From UBA668 sp040081465 (GTDB lineage Bacteria > Actinomycetota > Acidimicrobiia > Acidimicrobiales > Ilumatobacteraceae): a DNA stretch of 14,360 nt. Under the pieces are notes generated by a model. It searched no databases. It saw only the letters and a program-made list of their open reading frames with translations, and was not told the origin of the DNA. Position numbers and translations under genes: made by a program. The stretch covers positions 1 through 14,360 of the forward strand of contig JBEBGL010000035.1 of the NCBI GenBank assembly GCA_040081465.1. Reading direction: 5' to 3'. This document shows, one piece after another, positions 1 through 6,332 of the stretch. Position 1 is the stretch's first letter; each line of letters starts with the position of its first letter.

Positions 1-329
1 CCAGGGTCAACGCGGCCGCCGGGAAGCGCGAACTGACCGCCATGTTTGCGAAGCGTCGTCGCGCGCAGACACAACAGAAAGGCGGCGCCACCGGAGATGT
101 GGTTCATTGACCCGTCGAATCCGCGCAAATCGCCGGGCACATTGGCCATCTCACGAACCGTTGCGTCGGACGGCGCCATCGGCGGCGCATTGATCCCTTC
201 CTCCTGACTATCGACAATCACCACAGCTACCGCGGCGCGCCGATGCTCGCTGTCAGGAGCTGCAAGCAGCTCGTGAGCTGCAAGGTTGCGTGCCAGCCGA
301 TCGCGCAGCGCTGGCTCGTGTTTGATCAT
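1..329 (-). CDS. Nudix hydrolase, N-terminal part (3' end cut by window edge)
   Basis: The minus strand reads from an ATG at 329 with no stop to the window edge, giving 109 codons. The last visible residues read RKHGGQFALPGGRVDPG, which is the entry into a Nudix box (G-x5-E-x7-REUXEExGU). The box itself, including the metal-binding glutamates, lies outside the window. The upstream GGAAFLLCLRAT strand is also typical of the fold. The GGQFALPGG lead-in resembles the CoA pyrophosphatase (NudL-like) branch, but the substrate cannot be fixed from half a domain. Nudix enzymes cleave nucleoside diphosphates linked to another group and act in the cytoplasm. The gene diverges from the desaturase gene with 23 bases between the two start codons. 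No Shine-Dalgarno sequence is visible; a TAGGGT box ends 7 bases before the ATG. Confidence 0.8.
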   Translation of the reverse strand, partial: MIKHEPALRDRLARNLAAHELLAAPDSEHRRAAVAVVIVDSQEEGINAPPMAPSDATVREMANVPGDLRGFDGSMNHISGGAAFLLCLRATTLRKHGGQFALPGGRVDP

Positions 330-336
330 CGACACA

Positions 337-342
337 ACCCTA
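337..342 (-). promoter_or_regulatory. Predicted -10 box of the Nudix gene (leaderless)
   Basis: On the minus strand TAGGGT is followed by 7 bases and then the ATG at 329, so transcription would start at or next to the start codon. The best -35 match is a weak CCGACA at 365-360, 17 bases upstream. The box shares positions 341-342 with the -10 box of the divergent desaturase gene. Confidence 0.45.
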
Positions 343-346
343 TTCT
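341..346 (+). promoter_or_regulatory. Predicted -10 box of the desaturase gene (leaderless)
   Basis: TATTCT is followed by exactly 6 bases and the ATG at 353, the spacing expected when transcription begins on the A of the start codon. No convincing -35 element is visible and there is no Shine-Dalgarno sequence. It overlaps the opposing TAGGGT box by two base pairs, which makes a compact bidirectional promoter. Confidence 0.5.
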
Positions 347-352
347 GGCGGC

Positions 353-1477
353 ATGGATTTGTCGGTGGCCGTAACGCCGCTCTACTTCGGTTCGATGGCG
401 TTGGAACACCGCGCGCTGCAGCGTCGTGTGCTCGACGCCGACTCGGTCGAGTCGCCGGCGGCGAACTACACCAAGCCCGACACGACCGCCAGCTTGGGAA
501 TGGGTGTGCTCAGCCTGACGACGCCGATCACAATGGCGCTCGTGCGCTACGCGATTCCGCGGCGCGGCGCGAAGGGTCGCGTCGGCCGCATCGTCGTCGG
601 CGTGGCAGCAGCGAGCGCGGTGGCGACGACAATCGCCGACGTCGTGGCTGCGCGCGCCGATGTCGCGACCGCCGCCGGTCGGCGCGTGAAGGCGCGCGCA
701 CGCAAAGTCGCCGAGATCGGGGGAGTCGCTGCGATCGCAAGCGCGGGCTTGGTCGCCAGTGCTTCCGCATCGTTCTTCACCGGTGCCAAGCGGCAATGGG
801 CGAAGGGGCAGAAGCGCGACCTAGGCAACGGCGTCGTCGGCTGGACGGCGGCGATGGTCGGCTGGGATCTCGTCTACTACTGGAATCATCGTCTGATGCA
901 CGAGGTCCGTGCGCTTTGGGCCATTCATGTTCCGCACCACAGCAGCGAGCATTACAACCTGTCGACCGCATTGCGTCAACCCGTGGCCGGAGCGTTCGGC
1001 GTGTTCGTTCCTTACGGCGCACTCGCCCGCTTGGGTGTGCGTCCGAACCTGATCGAGACATCGCGCGCACTGAACCTGATTTACCAGTACTGGATTCACA
1101 CCGACACAGTGCGTTCGATCGGCCCGATGGAACCGGCGCTCAACACGCCCTCGCATCACCGTGTTCATCACGGCAGCAACAAGCGCTACCTCGATCGCAA
1201 CCACGGTGGCATTCTCATTATCTGGGACAAGATGTTCGGCACCTTCCAGCGCGAGCTTCCAAGAGAAGATCCTGTCGTCTATGGCCTGACCGAGAACATC
1301 GAGTCGTACAACCTTGCGACCGTAACGACCCACGAATACCGCGACATGTTTCGCGACGTTGCACGCAGCACCAACTGGCGCGATCGGCTCGGGTTCGTGT
1401 TGCGCGGCCCGATGTGGGGCTATGCGCGCCGCGACGAATTGGCCGCAGAGGCGCTCGCGGCTGAACTCGCCGGCTGA
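353..1477 (+). CDS. Sterol desaturase / fatty acid hydroxylase family membrane protein
   Basis: This 374-residue protein belongs to the family of integral-membrane di-iron oxygenases that hydroxylate or desaturate lipids. The histidine clusters are visible in order: HRLMH (H179, H183), HVPHH with a following histidine (H192, H195, H196, H200), H249 in YWIHT, and HHRVHH (H268, H269, H272, H273), with H284 in NHGG. These match the family's metal ligands, so it is probably active. Hydrophobic stretches occur around residues 51-67, 79-100, 122-142 and 161-177. The stretch between about 100 and 150 contains a basic, alanine-rich segment before the histidine core. The ATG at 353 is preceded by a well-spaced -10 box. 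The 3' end overlaps the convergent alpha/beta hydrolase gene by 58 bases. The substrate is unknown. Confidence 0.88.
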   Translation: MDLSVAVTPLYFGSMALEHRALQRRVLDADSVESPAANYTKPDTTASLGMGVLSLTTPITMALVRYAIPRRGAKGRVGRIVVGVAAASAVATTIADVVAARADVATAAGRRVKARARKVAEIGGVAAIASAGLVASASASFFTGAKRQWAKGQKRDLGNGVVGWTAAMVGWDLVYYWNHRLMHEVRALWAIHVPHHSSEHYNLSTALRQPVAGAFGVFVPYGALARLGVRPNLIETSRALNLIYQYWIHTDTVRSIGPMEPALNTPSHHRVHHGSNKRYLDRNHGGILIIWDKMFGTFQRELPREDPVVYGLTENIESYNLATVTTHEYRDMFRDVARSTNWRDRLGFVLRGPMWGYARRDELAAEALAAELAG

Positions 1478-2286
1478 TCGGCCTTAGTAACGCGGCCGAG
1501 GAACTCGAGCAGCACACGATTGAACGTGCTGGCGTGTTCCACCATCAGGCCGTGTGCGGCGCCACTGATGACGACTAGCTCTGAATTCGGTAGACGATCG
1601 GCGATCTCTTCGCTGTCACCGCGCGGCGTGAGAATGTCTTGATTCCCGACTAGCACGAGTGTCGGCGCAGTGACTAGCGCCAACTGGTCGGCGACTGATT
1701 CGTCGACGTCGAGAATCGCCCGTACCTGCGCCGCAAAAGCGTGGGCCGGGCGATTGGGGCCGAACGGTCCTAACCAACCGAACGCGGGCAGCAGCCGCCG
1801 GAACGATCGAGGACCAATCACCCAACGCGCCGCTTCGCGAGTCATCGCCGACACGCCACGTTCGGTAGCGGTGGTTGCCCAGTGTTGCAGCAACTCTCTG
1901 CGCCAGACATGGTTGCGACAAGCGGTGCACGCGAGCGTCAGTGAAATCACGCGCTCGGGGTACTTGAGGCCGATGATCTGCGCGATCGCGCCACCCATCG
2001 AAGCGCCAACGACGTGTGCCCGCTCGACGCCGGCTGCGTCGAGCACCGCGATCGCATCGTCGGCCATCTGGTCGAGCGAGTACGCCTCGAAAGGTTTGTC
2101 GCTGCGACCGGCTCCGCGATTGTCAAATGCAACCACGCGGTAGTGCAACGCCAGCGGTATGCGCTGCATGTCCCATCCGTGCTTGTCGGCACCGAGTCCC
2201 TGAATCAACAGGACGGCTGGCGAGTGAGAGCGCCCAAGTGTGTCGTAGTGCAGTCGTGCACCGTCGGCCGCTTGCGCGTAAGGCAT
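1420..2286 (-). CDS. Alpha/beta hydrolase
   Basis: This 288-residue protein has a complete alpha/beta-hydrolase signature. The oxyanion-hole region is IQGLGAD (about residues 28-34), the strand after it is VVAFDNRGAGRSDKP, the nucleophile elbow is GASMGG with Ser96, the acid is Asp217 in GNQDILTP, and the base is His245 in GAAHGLMVE. The short cap (about 120-190) resembles the enol-lactonase/esterase type group. The physiological ester is unknown. The C-terminal 25 residues are a low-complexity alanine/serine tail, which is partly imposed by the overlap with the desaturase gene on the other strand. The gene starts 2 bases after the stop of the PlsC-like gene, so it is probably the last gene of an SDR / PlsC-like / hydrolase operon. 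Confidence 0.9.
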   Translation of the reverse strand: MPYAQAADGARLHYDTLGRSHSPAVLLIQGLGADKHGWDMQRIPLALHYRVVAFDNRGAGRSDKPFEAYSLDQMADDAIAVLDAAGVERAHVVGASMGGAIAQIIGLKYPERVISLTLACTACRNHVWRRELLQHWATTATERGVSAMTREAARWVIGPRSFRRLLPAFGWLGPFGPNRPAHAFAAQVRAILDVDESVADQLALVTAPTLVLVGNQDILTPRGDSEEIADRLPNSELVVISGAAHGLMVEHASTFNRVLLEFLGRVTKADQPASSAASASAANSSRRA

Positions 2287-2288
2287 CG

Positions 2289-2894
2289 CTACACCACAGC
2301 CTTGACGTCGTTGTCCTTAACATTGACGTCCAGCATTCGCTGCAGGTGGCGTTGCACTTGCTCGGCGAGTTCAACGTGTGCGAGTGGGCCGCTGCGTTCG
2401 CGCCGGGGGCTAACGGGCTGGCCAACAGCAACGTGGGCAGTACGGCCAAGGCGACTGCTGATCGTTGAGACCGGCAGCACGGGTACTTGTGCGATCACCG
2501 CTTGGCCGATCAACTCGAAAGGAACGGCTCCTGCATGACGCGCATCGGAGGTTCCTGCGGCGGAGATCAAAACCAGTTCACCATCGCGCAGAGCGCTCAG
2601 CACGTCGGCGGGGTGTGCGAGTAACGCGCCAACACGTCGCATCAGCGCGCCAAGAGGAGCTGTATCGGGCCGGCCCACGAACCGCACCGTCCGACCGGTG
2701 GTGTCGGTCAAGGCGACGGCCGCGTAGACCGCGCCGAGCGAGAAGCGTCGTGAGTTGCAGACCAGCAACGCGGCCGACGCGGGAATGTTGCCGGCACCGG
2801 TGACGTTCACGTTCCAACGCAAACGAGCCAGTGGTGACAATGCTGCAACCAGGTGCGGGTCGCGGCCGTAGTCGTCGACGGCGTACACCGCCAT
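2289..2894 (-). CDS. PlsC-like acyltransferase-fold protein, catalytic motifs degenerate
   Basis: This 201-residue protein follows the layout of 1-acyl-glycerol-3-phosphate acyltransferases. An RLRWNVNVTGAGNIP lead-in is followed by a strand and the motif I position, then FVGRPDTAPLGALMRRVGAL, the motif III position, and a VPVLPVSTI strand. The signature residues are changed. Where NH-x(4-6)-D is expected the protein has CNSRRFSLGA, so there is no His or Asp, and where FPEGT is expected it has ISAAGT. Catalysis by the usual His-Asp dyad is therefore unlikely; a lipid-binding or regulatory role is possible. An in-frame start 16 codons upstream exists, but I prefer ATG 2894. It overlaps the SDR stop as TGATG, which implies translational coupling. 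The fold assignment is moderately sure; the loss of motifs is seen directly. Confidence 0.68.
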   Translation of the reverse strand: MAVYAVDDYGRDPHLVAALSPLARLRWNVNVTGAGNIPASAALLVCNSRRFSLGAVYAAVALTDTTGRTVRFVGRPDTAPLGALMRRVGALLAHPADVLSALRDGELVLISAAGTSDARHAGAVPFELIGQAVIAQVPVLPVSTISSRLGRTAHVAVGQPVSPRRERSGPLAHVELAEQVQRHLQRMLDVNVKDNDVKAVV

Positions 2895-3868
2895 CAGGCC
2901 ACCGCCTCGTTGATGCTGCCCACTCGCACGACGCCTTCCCACGCATACAGATGGTCAATGACCTGCGATGTGCTGTATTCGGGGGAGAGGCCCAAGACTT
3001 CGAGTGCGCGTGAACCATCGGCAAGGCGACCTCGGTGCATGACCTCCACCACGTGGTCGGGAATCGGCGCACCAAACAGGTGGCTGAGGCGAGCGGCAAG
3101 CCCCCAGCCCGGACCAAGTAGCGGCATCGGTATCCGTCGGCCGCGCAACAACGCTTGCAGAGTCGTGATCGCACCCGGCGCAACGATGTTGAGCGGCTCG
3201 TTCAATCGGCGCGCCGCAGCGGAGACGAAGGCATTTGCGGCGTCGCCGTCTTGCACAACTGCGAACGGCGCATCGGCAAGGACGCTGTACGGAACGATGG
3301 TTTGGCGCAACAAGCGGCCGAGCGGACTGGGAACATGCTTCCCAAGCACTGGTGCAAGGCGCAGCGTTCCGATCGCGACGCCGGCACGACCCGCAAGAAC
3401 CGTCGACTGTTGTTCGAGGTTGGCCAGCATCTTTCCGAACTCGCTGGTCGGGTGTACCGGCGCCGATTCATCGGGACGAGTGGGCGTACCGCGGCCGCGG
3501 CCATAAACCTCGATACCGCTGCGCGTCACGAAGGATTCCAACGCGGGGCATTCAGCAGCGGCGCCGATGATTGCTACCGCGGCATCCGCTGTGAACTGAC
3601 GCGCGTCGTGCAAGCCCGCACGCGCATCGGGTTCCCACACGCTGATGTTGATGATGATGTGCGGGTTGAAGGCGGTGACTACGTCGACAATGCGCTCGCG
3701 CTGCGAAGGTGCGATGAGGTGAAATTCGGCCTTACGCAGGCGCCGGCGCGGAGGGTCGGCGTCAATGCCAACCAACTCACCGACCCACGATTCCGCTTCA
3801 AGTTTGACGGCAACTAACGAGCCAAGCTCGCTGCCCATACCGCTGACGAGCACACGTTGGCCGGGCAT
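2894..3868 (-). CDS. SDR/NAD-dependent epimerase-like protein without catalytic Tyr
   Basis: This 324-residue protein has the extended short-chain dehydrogenase/reductase fold. The nucleotide-binding turn is SGMGSELG (G10, G12, G16), an acidic residue (D36) ends the second strand, and the SG-IEVYGRG strand carries S117. The YxxxK position reads TSEFGK. The lysine (K146) is present but the residue four before it is Ser142, so the usual proton-donating tyrosine is absent. From memory, actinobacteria carry a related SDR next to an acyltransferase gene, with a similarly tyrosine-less GGFAK motif. This would make the SDR/PlsC-like pair here a member of that conserved pair. It may bind NAD without classical chemistry. 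It starts the operon continuing into the PlsC-like and hydrolase genes. TAGCCT ends 7 bases before the ATG. Confidence 0.8.
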   Translation of the reverse strand: MPGQRVLVSGMGSELGSLVAVKLEAESWVGELVGIDADPPRRRLRKAEFHLIAPSQRERIVDVVTAFNPHIIINISVWEPDARAGLHDARQFTADAAVAIIGAAAECPALESFVTRSGIEVYGRGRGTPTRPDESAPVHPTSEFGKMLANLEQQSTVLAGRAGVAIGTLRLAPVLGKHVPSPLGRLLRQTIVPYSVLADAPFAVVQDGDAANAFVSAAARRLNEPLNIVAPGAITTLQALLRGRRIPMPLLGPGWGLAARLSHLFGAPIPDHVVEVMHRGRLADGSRALEVLGLSPEYSTSQVIDHLYAWEGVVRVGSINEAVA

Positions 3869-3875
3869 TAAAGGC

Positions 3876-3881
3876 AGGCTA
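3876..3881 (-). promoter_or_regulatory. Predicted -10 box of the SDR operon (leaderless)
   Basis: TAGCCT lies in the 17-base gap behind the scramblase gene and is followed by 7 bases and the ATG at 3868. No Shine-Dalgarno sequence is present in this gap, so either leaderless transcription or translation following on from the upstream gene would be needed. Confidence 0.4.
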
Positions 3882-3885
3882 CAGC

Positions 3886-4746
3886 TCAGCCGAAGCCGCG
3901 GCTGTCCTGCTTCAACGCGGTGTCGACCGACAATGCCGAAGCCACAACCAGGCTGTTTAAGGGTTGCGGTAGCACTGTGTGGATCTGAACCACGTAGTTA
4001 TCGGCGGTCGTGAACATCGTCTTCGCGATGCCCTCGAACGTCTTTGTGATGCGGGCGACTTCTTGCCCCGTGTGGTCTTCGATGCGAAAGTTCCACGCGC
4101 GCCAGTTCTCGGCTTTGATCGCGCCGTACGTGTGGCCGCCAGCTTGCAACGAGAAATGAATCTTGCCGAACATGTTGTCTTGCACGATGCGACCGATCTC
4201 TTGGTCGTTGCCGTCGCTGATGATCACAGTGCTCTTCATCACTTTCGCCGGGCGCGTGATCTTCATCAGCACACGACCCTGCGTGTCGGTGATTTCGAGT
4301 TTGTGAGTTAGAAACTGATCGAGGCTGGTGAGCAGCCGCAGTGCCTTCTTGGCTGCGTTCTGGCCAACCTGATTGACGGCCGCCAGTTGCTGGCCATCCT
4401 TGTTGAAAACGCCGTACTGGTTGTTGAGCTCGATCAGCTTGGCCTTCTGGTTGACGACCAAAATTGGCTCGGTGAAGATCGTGCCGCCACCCTGAAACGC
4501 AGCTTCGCCGACTTGCGCGCCGCGGTACTTGGCAGGGTTGTGTAACTGATTTTGGATTTTGTTCGGGTCGCCTTCGTTGCCGATCGTCAGCGCGCTGTCG
4601 ACGCGATCGAATCCCTTGGCCTTGATGGGGTCGATCGACGTCACGCCGTTGTTGCTGACGTTTTCGGTCCAGGCCGTGCCGTCCCAATAGCGCAGCTGAT
4701 GGCGGTTCATCGGGTCGGGATACCAGTTAGCGGGCGTTGTGCTCAT
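3886..4746 (-). CDS. DUF2510 + phospholipid scramblase (LURP-one-like) protein
   Basis: The 286-residue protein begins with a DUF2510 module. Its signature is WYPDP (residues 8-12) followed by RYWDG-x2-WTENV (about 19-30), a short cytoplasmic motif common in actinobacteria. From about residue 60 it has a scramblase/LURP-one fold: alternating strands such as FTEPILVVNQKAKLIEL, NQYGVFNKDGQ and ALRLLTSL, then KLEITDTQGRVLMKITRP, and a C-terminal hydrophobic helix (about 260-277). Proteins of this class form a closed 12-stranded tubby-like barrel around a hydrophobic helix. Whether bacterial members move lipids is not established, so the name is structural. The ATG at 4746 is 16 bases past the upstream stop and has a TACGAT box 6 bases before it. 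Confidence 0.85.
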   Translation of the reverse strand: MSTTPANWYPDPMNRHQLRYWDGTAWTENVSNNGVTSIDPIKAKGFDRVDSALTIGNEGDPNKIQNQLHNPAKYRGAQVGEAAFQGGGTIFTEPILVVNQKAKLIELNNQYGVFNKDGQQLAAVNQVGQNAAKKALRLLTSLDQFLTHKLEITDTQGRVLMKITRPAKVMKSTVIISDGNDQEIGRIVQDNMFGKIHFSLQAGGHTYGAIKAENWRAWNFRIEDHTGQEVARITKTFEGIAKTMFTTADNYVVQIHTVLPQPLNSLVVASALSVDTALKQDSRGFG

Positions 4747-4752
4747 AGCGCC

Positions 4753-4758
4753 ATCGTA
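4753..4758 (-). promoter_or_regulatory. Predicted -10 box of the scramblase gene (leaderless)
   Basis: TACGAT followed by exactly 6 bases and ATG. The box lies in the 16-base gap behind the phosphatase-like gene. No Shine-Dalgarno sequence is present. Confidence 0.45.
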
Positions 4759-4762
4759 CGGG

Positions 4763-5272
4763 CTAGTGAAGTTCGTGCGCCATCAGGATCACCTGACGGG
4801 CGAACGGGTCGAGCTGGCGCTTTGCGATCTGCTCGGTGAGGTTGATCACCATCGATGGATCGTCGACCATGCCGCTCCAGCGGATATAGCCGCCCATGAT
4901 TCCGATGATTCGATCGTCGACCGACTCGTTGTGGGCGATCACTCTCGTGTTCGCTTCCAGCAATCCCTGAATCTCGATGTAGAACGCCTTCAGCCACTCG
5001 CCAAGATCGTCGGTTCCCGTGAACGGGCGATGCAGGTACGGCATGTTCAATTCTTCGTAATTGTGCAGATTGTGGGGTGCCGGAATGATGCTGACCACAC
5101 AACCGAAGCCGTTCTCGCGCAACCAAATGATTTCCTCTTGCCGACGCACGCGCCGGTGGTTGTCGCCACTACCGCCGGGGCGCTCGCATACGGCGAGCTT
5201 GTCTTTCATGAACCACGTGAAGTTGCGAGGTGTAATACCCAGCGCCCACTTCCCGCGCAGTCTCGGAGGCAT
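4763..5272 (-). CDS. Dual-specificity-phosphatase-like protein, catalytic Cys replaced (putative pseudophosphatase)
   Basis: This 169-residue protein aligns by eye with small dual-specificity / tyrosine phosphatases. An N-terminal LAVCERPGG strand is followed by an EEIIWLRENGFGCVVSI helix-strand, then NYEELNMPYLHRPF, a TDD acidic loop (D88, D89), a helix, and the P-loop position VIAHNESVDDR followed by an IIGIMGGYIRW helix. In active enzymes the P-loop is HC-x5-R. Here it is H114-N115-x5-R121, so histidine, arginine and spacing are kept but the nucleophilic cysteine is asparagine. It may bind phosphate ligands without hydrolysis. It sits between tilS and the scramblase gene, downstream of the redox sigma operon. 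A TAACCT box ends 6 bases before the ATG. The fold call rests on motif and order only; another Rossmann-like fold is possible. Confidence 0.6.
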   Translation of the reverse strand: MPPRLRGKWALGITPRNFTWFMKDKLAVCERPGGSGDNHRRVRRQEEIIWLRENGFGCVVSIIPAPHNLHNYEELNMPYLHRPFTGTDDLGEWLKAFYIEIQGLLEANTRVIAHNESVDDRIIGIMGGYIRWSGMVDDPSMVINLTEQIAKRQLDPFARQVILMAHELH

Positions 5273-5278
5273 CGGGCA

Positions 5279-5284
5279 AGGTTA
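5279..5284 (-). promoter_or_regulatory. Predicted -10 box of the phosphatase-like gene (leaderless)
   Basis: TAACCT followed by exactly 6 bases and the ATG at 5272. An AGGGAG just upstream could look like a Shine-Dalgarno sequence, but it is 12 bases from the ATG, which is too far to be ideal. Confidence 0.45.
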
Positions 5285-5293
5285 CTCCCTGGT

Positions 5294-6163
5294 TTATGCC
5301 TTCGTAGTCGGAAGGACAGATAAGCGCTGTTGCGAGCGACGCACTAACTGTCCGTCGCCGATGTCCGTCGCCGCGGCTTCACCGCGGGCAACTGCCAGCA
5401 CCCGTTCGACTGTTGCCGCGTCGGGTGGGTGGTCACCTCGCAACCACCGTCGGACTGCACGGCGTGCGAGTGCCGTTGGAGCGGCGGATAGCGAACGCGC
5501 ATCGCGAGGATCGATCTCGGCCGCGAGTTCGTCAAGCAGGTCGGAGTCGGCGCGAGCAATGTCGGCCTGGCGCACCAGCACAGGCACCGGATCGCGCTGT
5601 GAGATCTCGGCAAGTAGTGGCAGAAGTTCGTGTCGCACACGATTGCGAACGTGGCGCGGATCGGTGTTCGTCGGATCGTGAAAAACGGCTAACCCCATTG
5701 CCGCGCACAACTGTTCTGTTTCGTGACGACGCAACGCGAGGATGGGCCTGCGAAGCCCCGGTCGCATCGCGCTGAGTCCACTACTCGATGCACCACGCAG
5801 CAGGTTGACCAGCAAAGTCTCGGCCTGATCGTCGGCGGTGTGGCCGGTCAGCACATCGGCAGGCAGCGCTGCATAGCGGGCCGCACGTGCTCGGGCTTCA
5901 AGGTTTGGACCTTGTCCAACGTGCACTGTCACGGCGCGAAAGTCGGCGTCAAGTTGCGCTGCTGCAGCCGCCACGAGGTCGGCCTCCCCAGCGGAGTTCT
6001 TGCGCAAGCCGTGGTCGACATGGATCGCCGTCGCGCGGCAACCGGCCGCGACAGCGAGTACGAGCAAGGCAAGTGAGTCGGCACCACCTGACACCGCGCA
6101 GTCGATGTTGCTGCCCGCTGGCGGGAACGTGCAGCGCGCTAGCAGCGCGCCGGTTTCGTTCAC
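5294..6163 (-). CDS. tilS: tRNA(Ile)-lysidine synthase
   Basis: TilS attaches lysine to C34 of tRNA-Ile(CAU) using ATP, which converts the decoding from AUG to AUA and the charging from Met to Ile. The 289-residue protein has the N-type ATP pyrophosphatase loop AVSGGADSLALL (S25, G26, G27, D29, S30), then HVDHGLR (48-54), EARARAARYAAL, the TGHTADDQAETLLVNLLRG segment, a PILALRR strand and the HDPTN-D-RNRVRHELLPLL region that is diagnostic for TilS. It is short because the C-terminal tRNA-binding domains of the E. coli type are reduced, as in other actinobacteria. The start is GTG at 6163, one base after the stop of the 46-residue membrane protein, so it is probably translated by reinitiation. 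The hpt and ftsH genes, which often follow tilS in actinobacteria, are not here. Confidence 0.93.
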   Translation of the reverse strand: MNETGALLARCTFPPAGSNIDCAVSGGADSLALLVLAVAAGCRATAIHVDHGLRKNSAGEADLVAAAAAQLDADFRAVTVHVGQGPNLEARARAARYAALPADVLTGHTADDQAETLLVNLLRGASSSGLSAMRPGLRRPILALRRHETEQLCAAMGLAVFHDPTNTDPRHVRNRVRHELLPLLAEISQRDPVPVLVRQADIARADSDLLDELAAEIDPRDARSLSAAPTALARRAVRRWLRGDHPPDAATVERVLAVARGEAAATDIGDGQLVRRSQQRLSVLPTTKA

Positions 6164-6164
6164 A

Positions 6165-6305
6165 TCAGTCTTCGCGGTTGCGCTTGCCCGGGTACTGCGG
6201 CAGGGTTACCTTCTTGAGGTAGCCAGCGATCATCGCGACTGTGGTGAGCACGCCGATAATCGTGAAACCGACGCCCAGCCACCAGTGAAAGATCTCCGCA
6301 ACCAT
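6165..6305 (-). CDS. 46-residue one-helix membrane protein, coupled to tilS
   Basis: A short minus-strand frame runs from ATG 6305 to TGA 6165. The product starts MVAEIFHWWLGVGF, has one hydrophobic helix (about residues 8-31, ending MIAGYL) and a basic, hydrophilic tail KKVTLPQYPGKRNRED. The gene fills the space between the anti-sigma gene and tilS. Its stop is one base before the tilS GTG (TGATGTG). It also has its own upstream TAAGCT box ending 6 bases before the ATG. Codon use (G/C-rich third positions), exact gap filling and a coherent helix-plus-basic-tail design argue that it is real. I do not recognise a family and assign no function. Confidence 0.75.
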   Translation of the reverse strand: MVAEIFHWWLGVGFTIIGVLTTVAMIAGYLKKVTLPQYPGKRNRED

Positions 6306-6311
6306 GCGGCC

Positions 6312-6317
6312 AGCTTA
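6312..6317 (-). promoter_or_regulatory. Predicted -10 box for the small membrane protein and tilS (leaderless)
   Basis: TAAGCT followed by exactly 6 bases and the ATG at 6305, located just after the anti-sigma stop codon (6333). No Shine-Dalgarno sequence is visible. Confidence 0.45.
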
Positions 6318-6332
6318 GCCCGGCCTACTGCG

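Noticed and set aside
286..1464. 392-codon open frame on the plus strand overlapping the desaturase gene
   Set aside because: It is the +1 shadow of the desaturase frame. The product is Arg/Ser-rich with no motif, while the 353 frame has all the family histidines.
2014..2538. Plus-strand open frames opposite the hydrolase and PlsC-like genes
   Set aside because: High GC keeps antisense frames open. They carry no recognisable motif and cover two recognised minus-strand genes.
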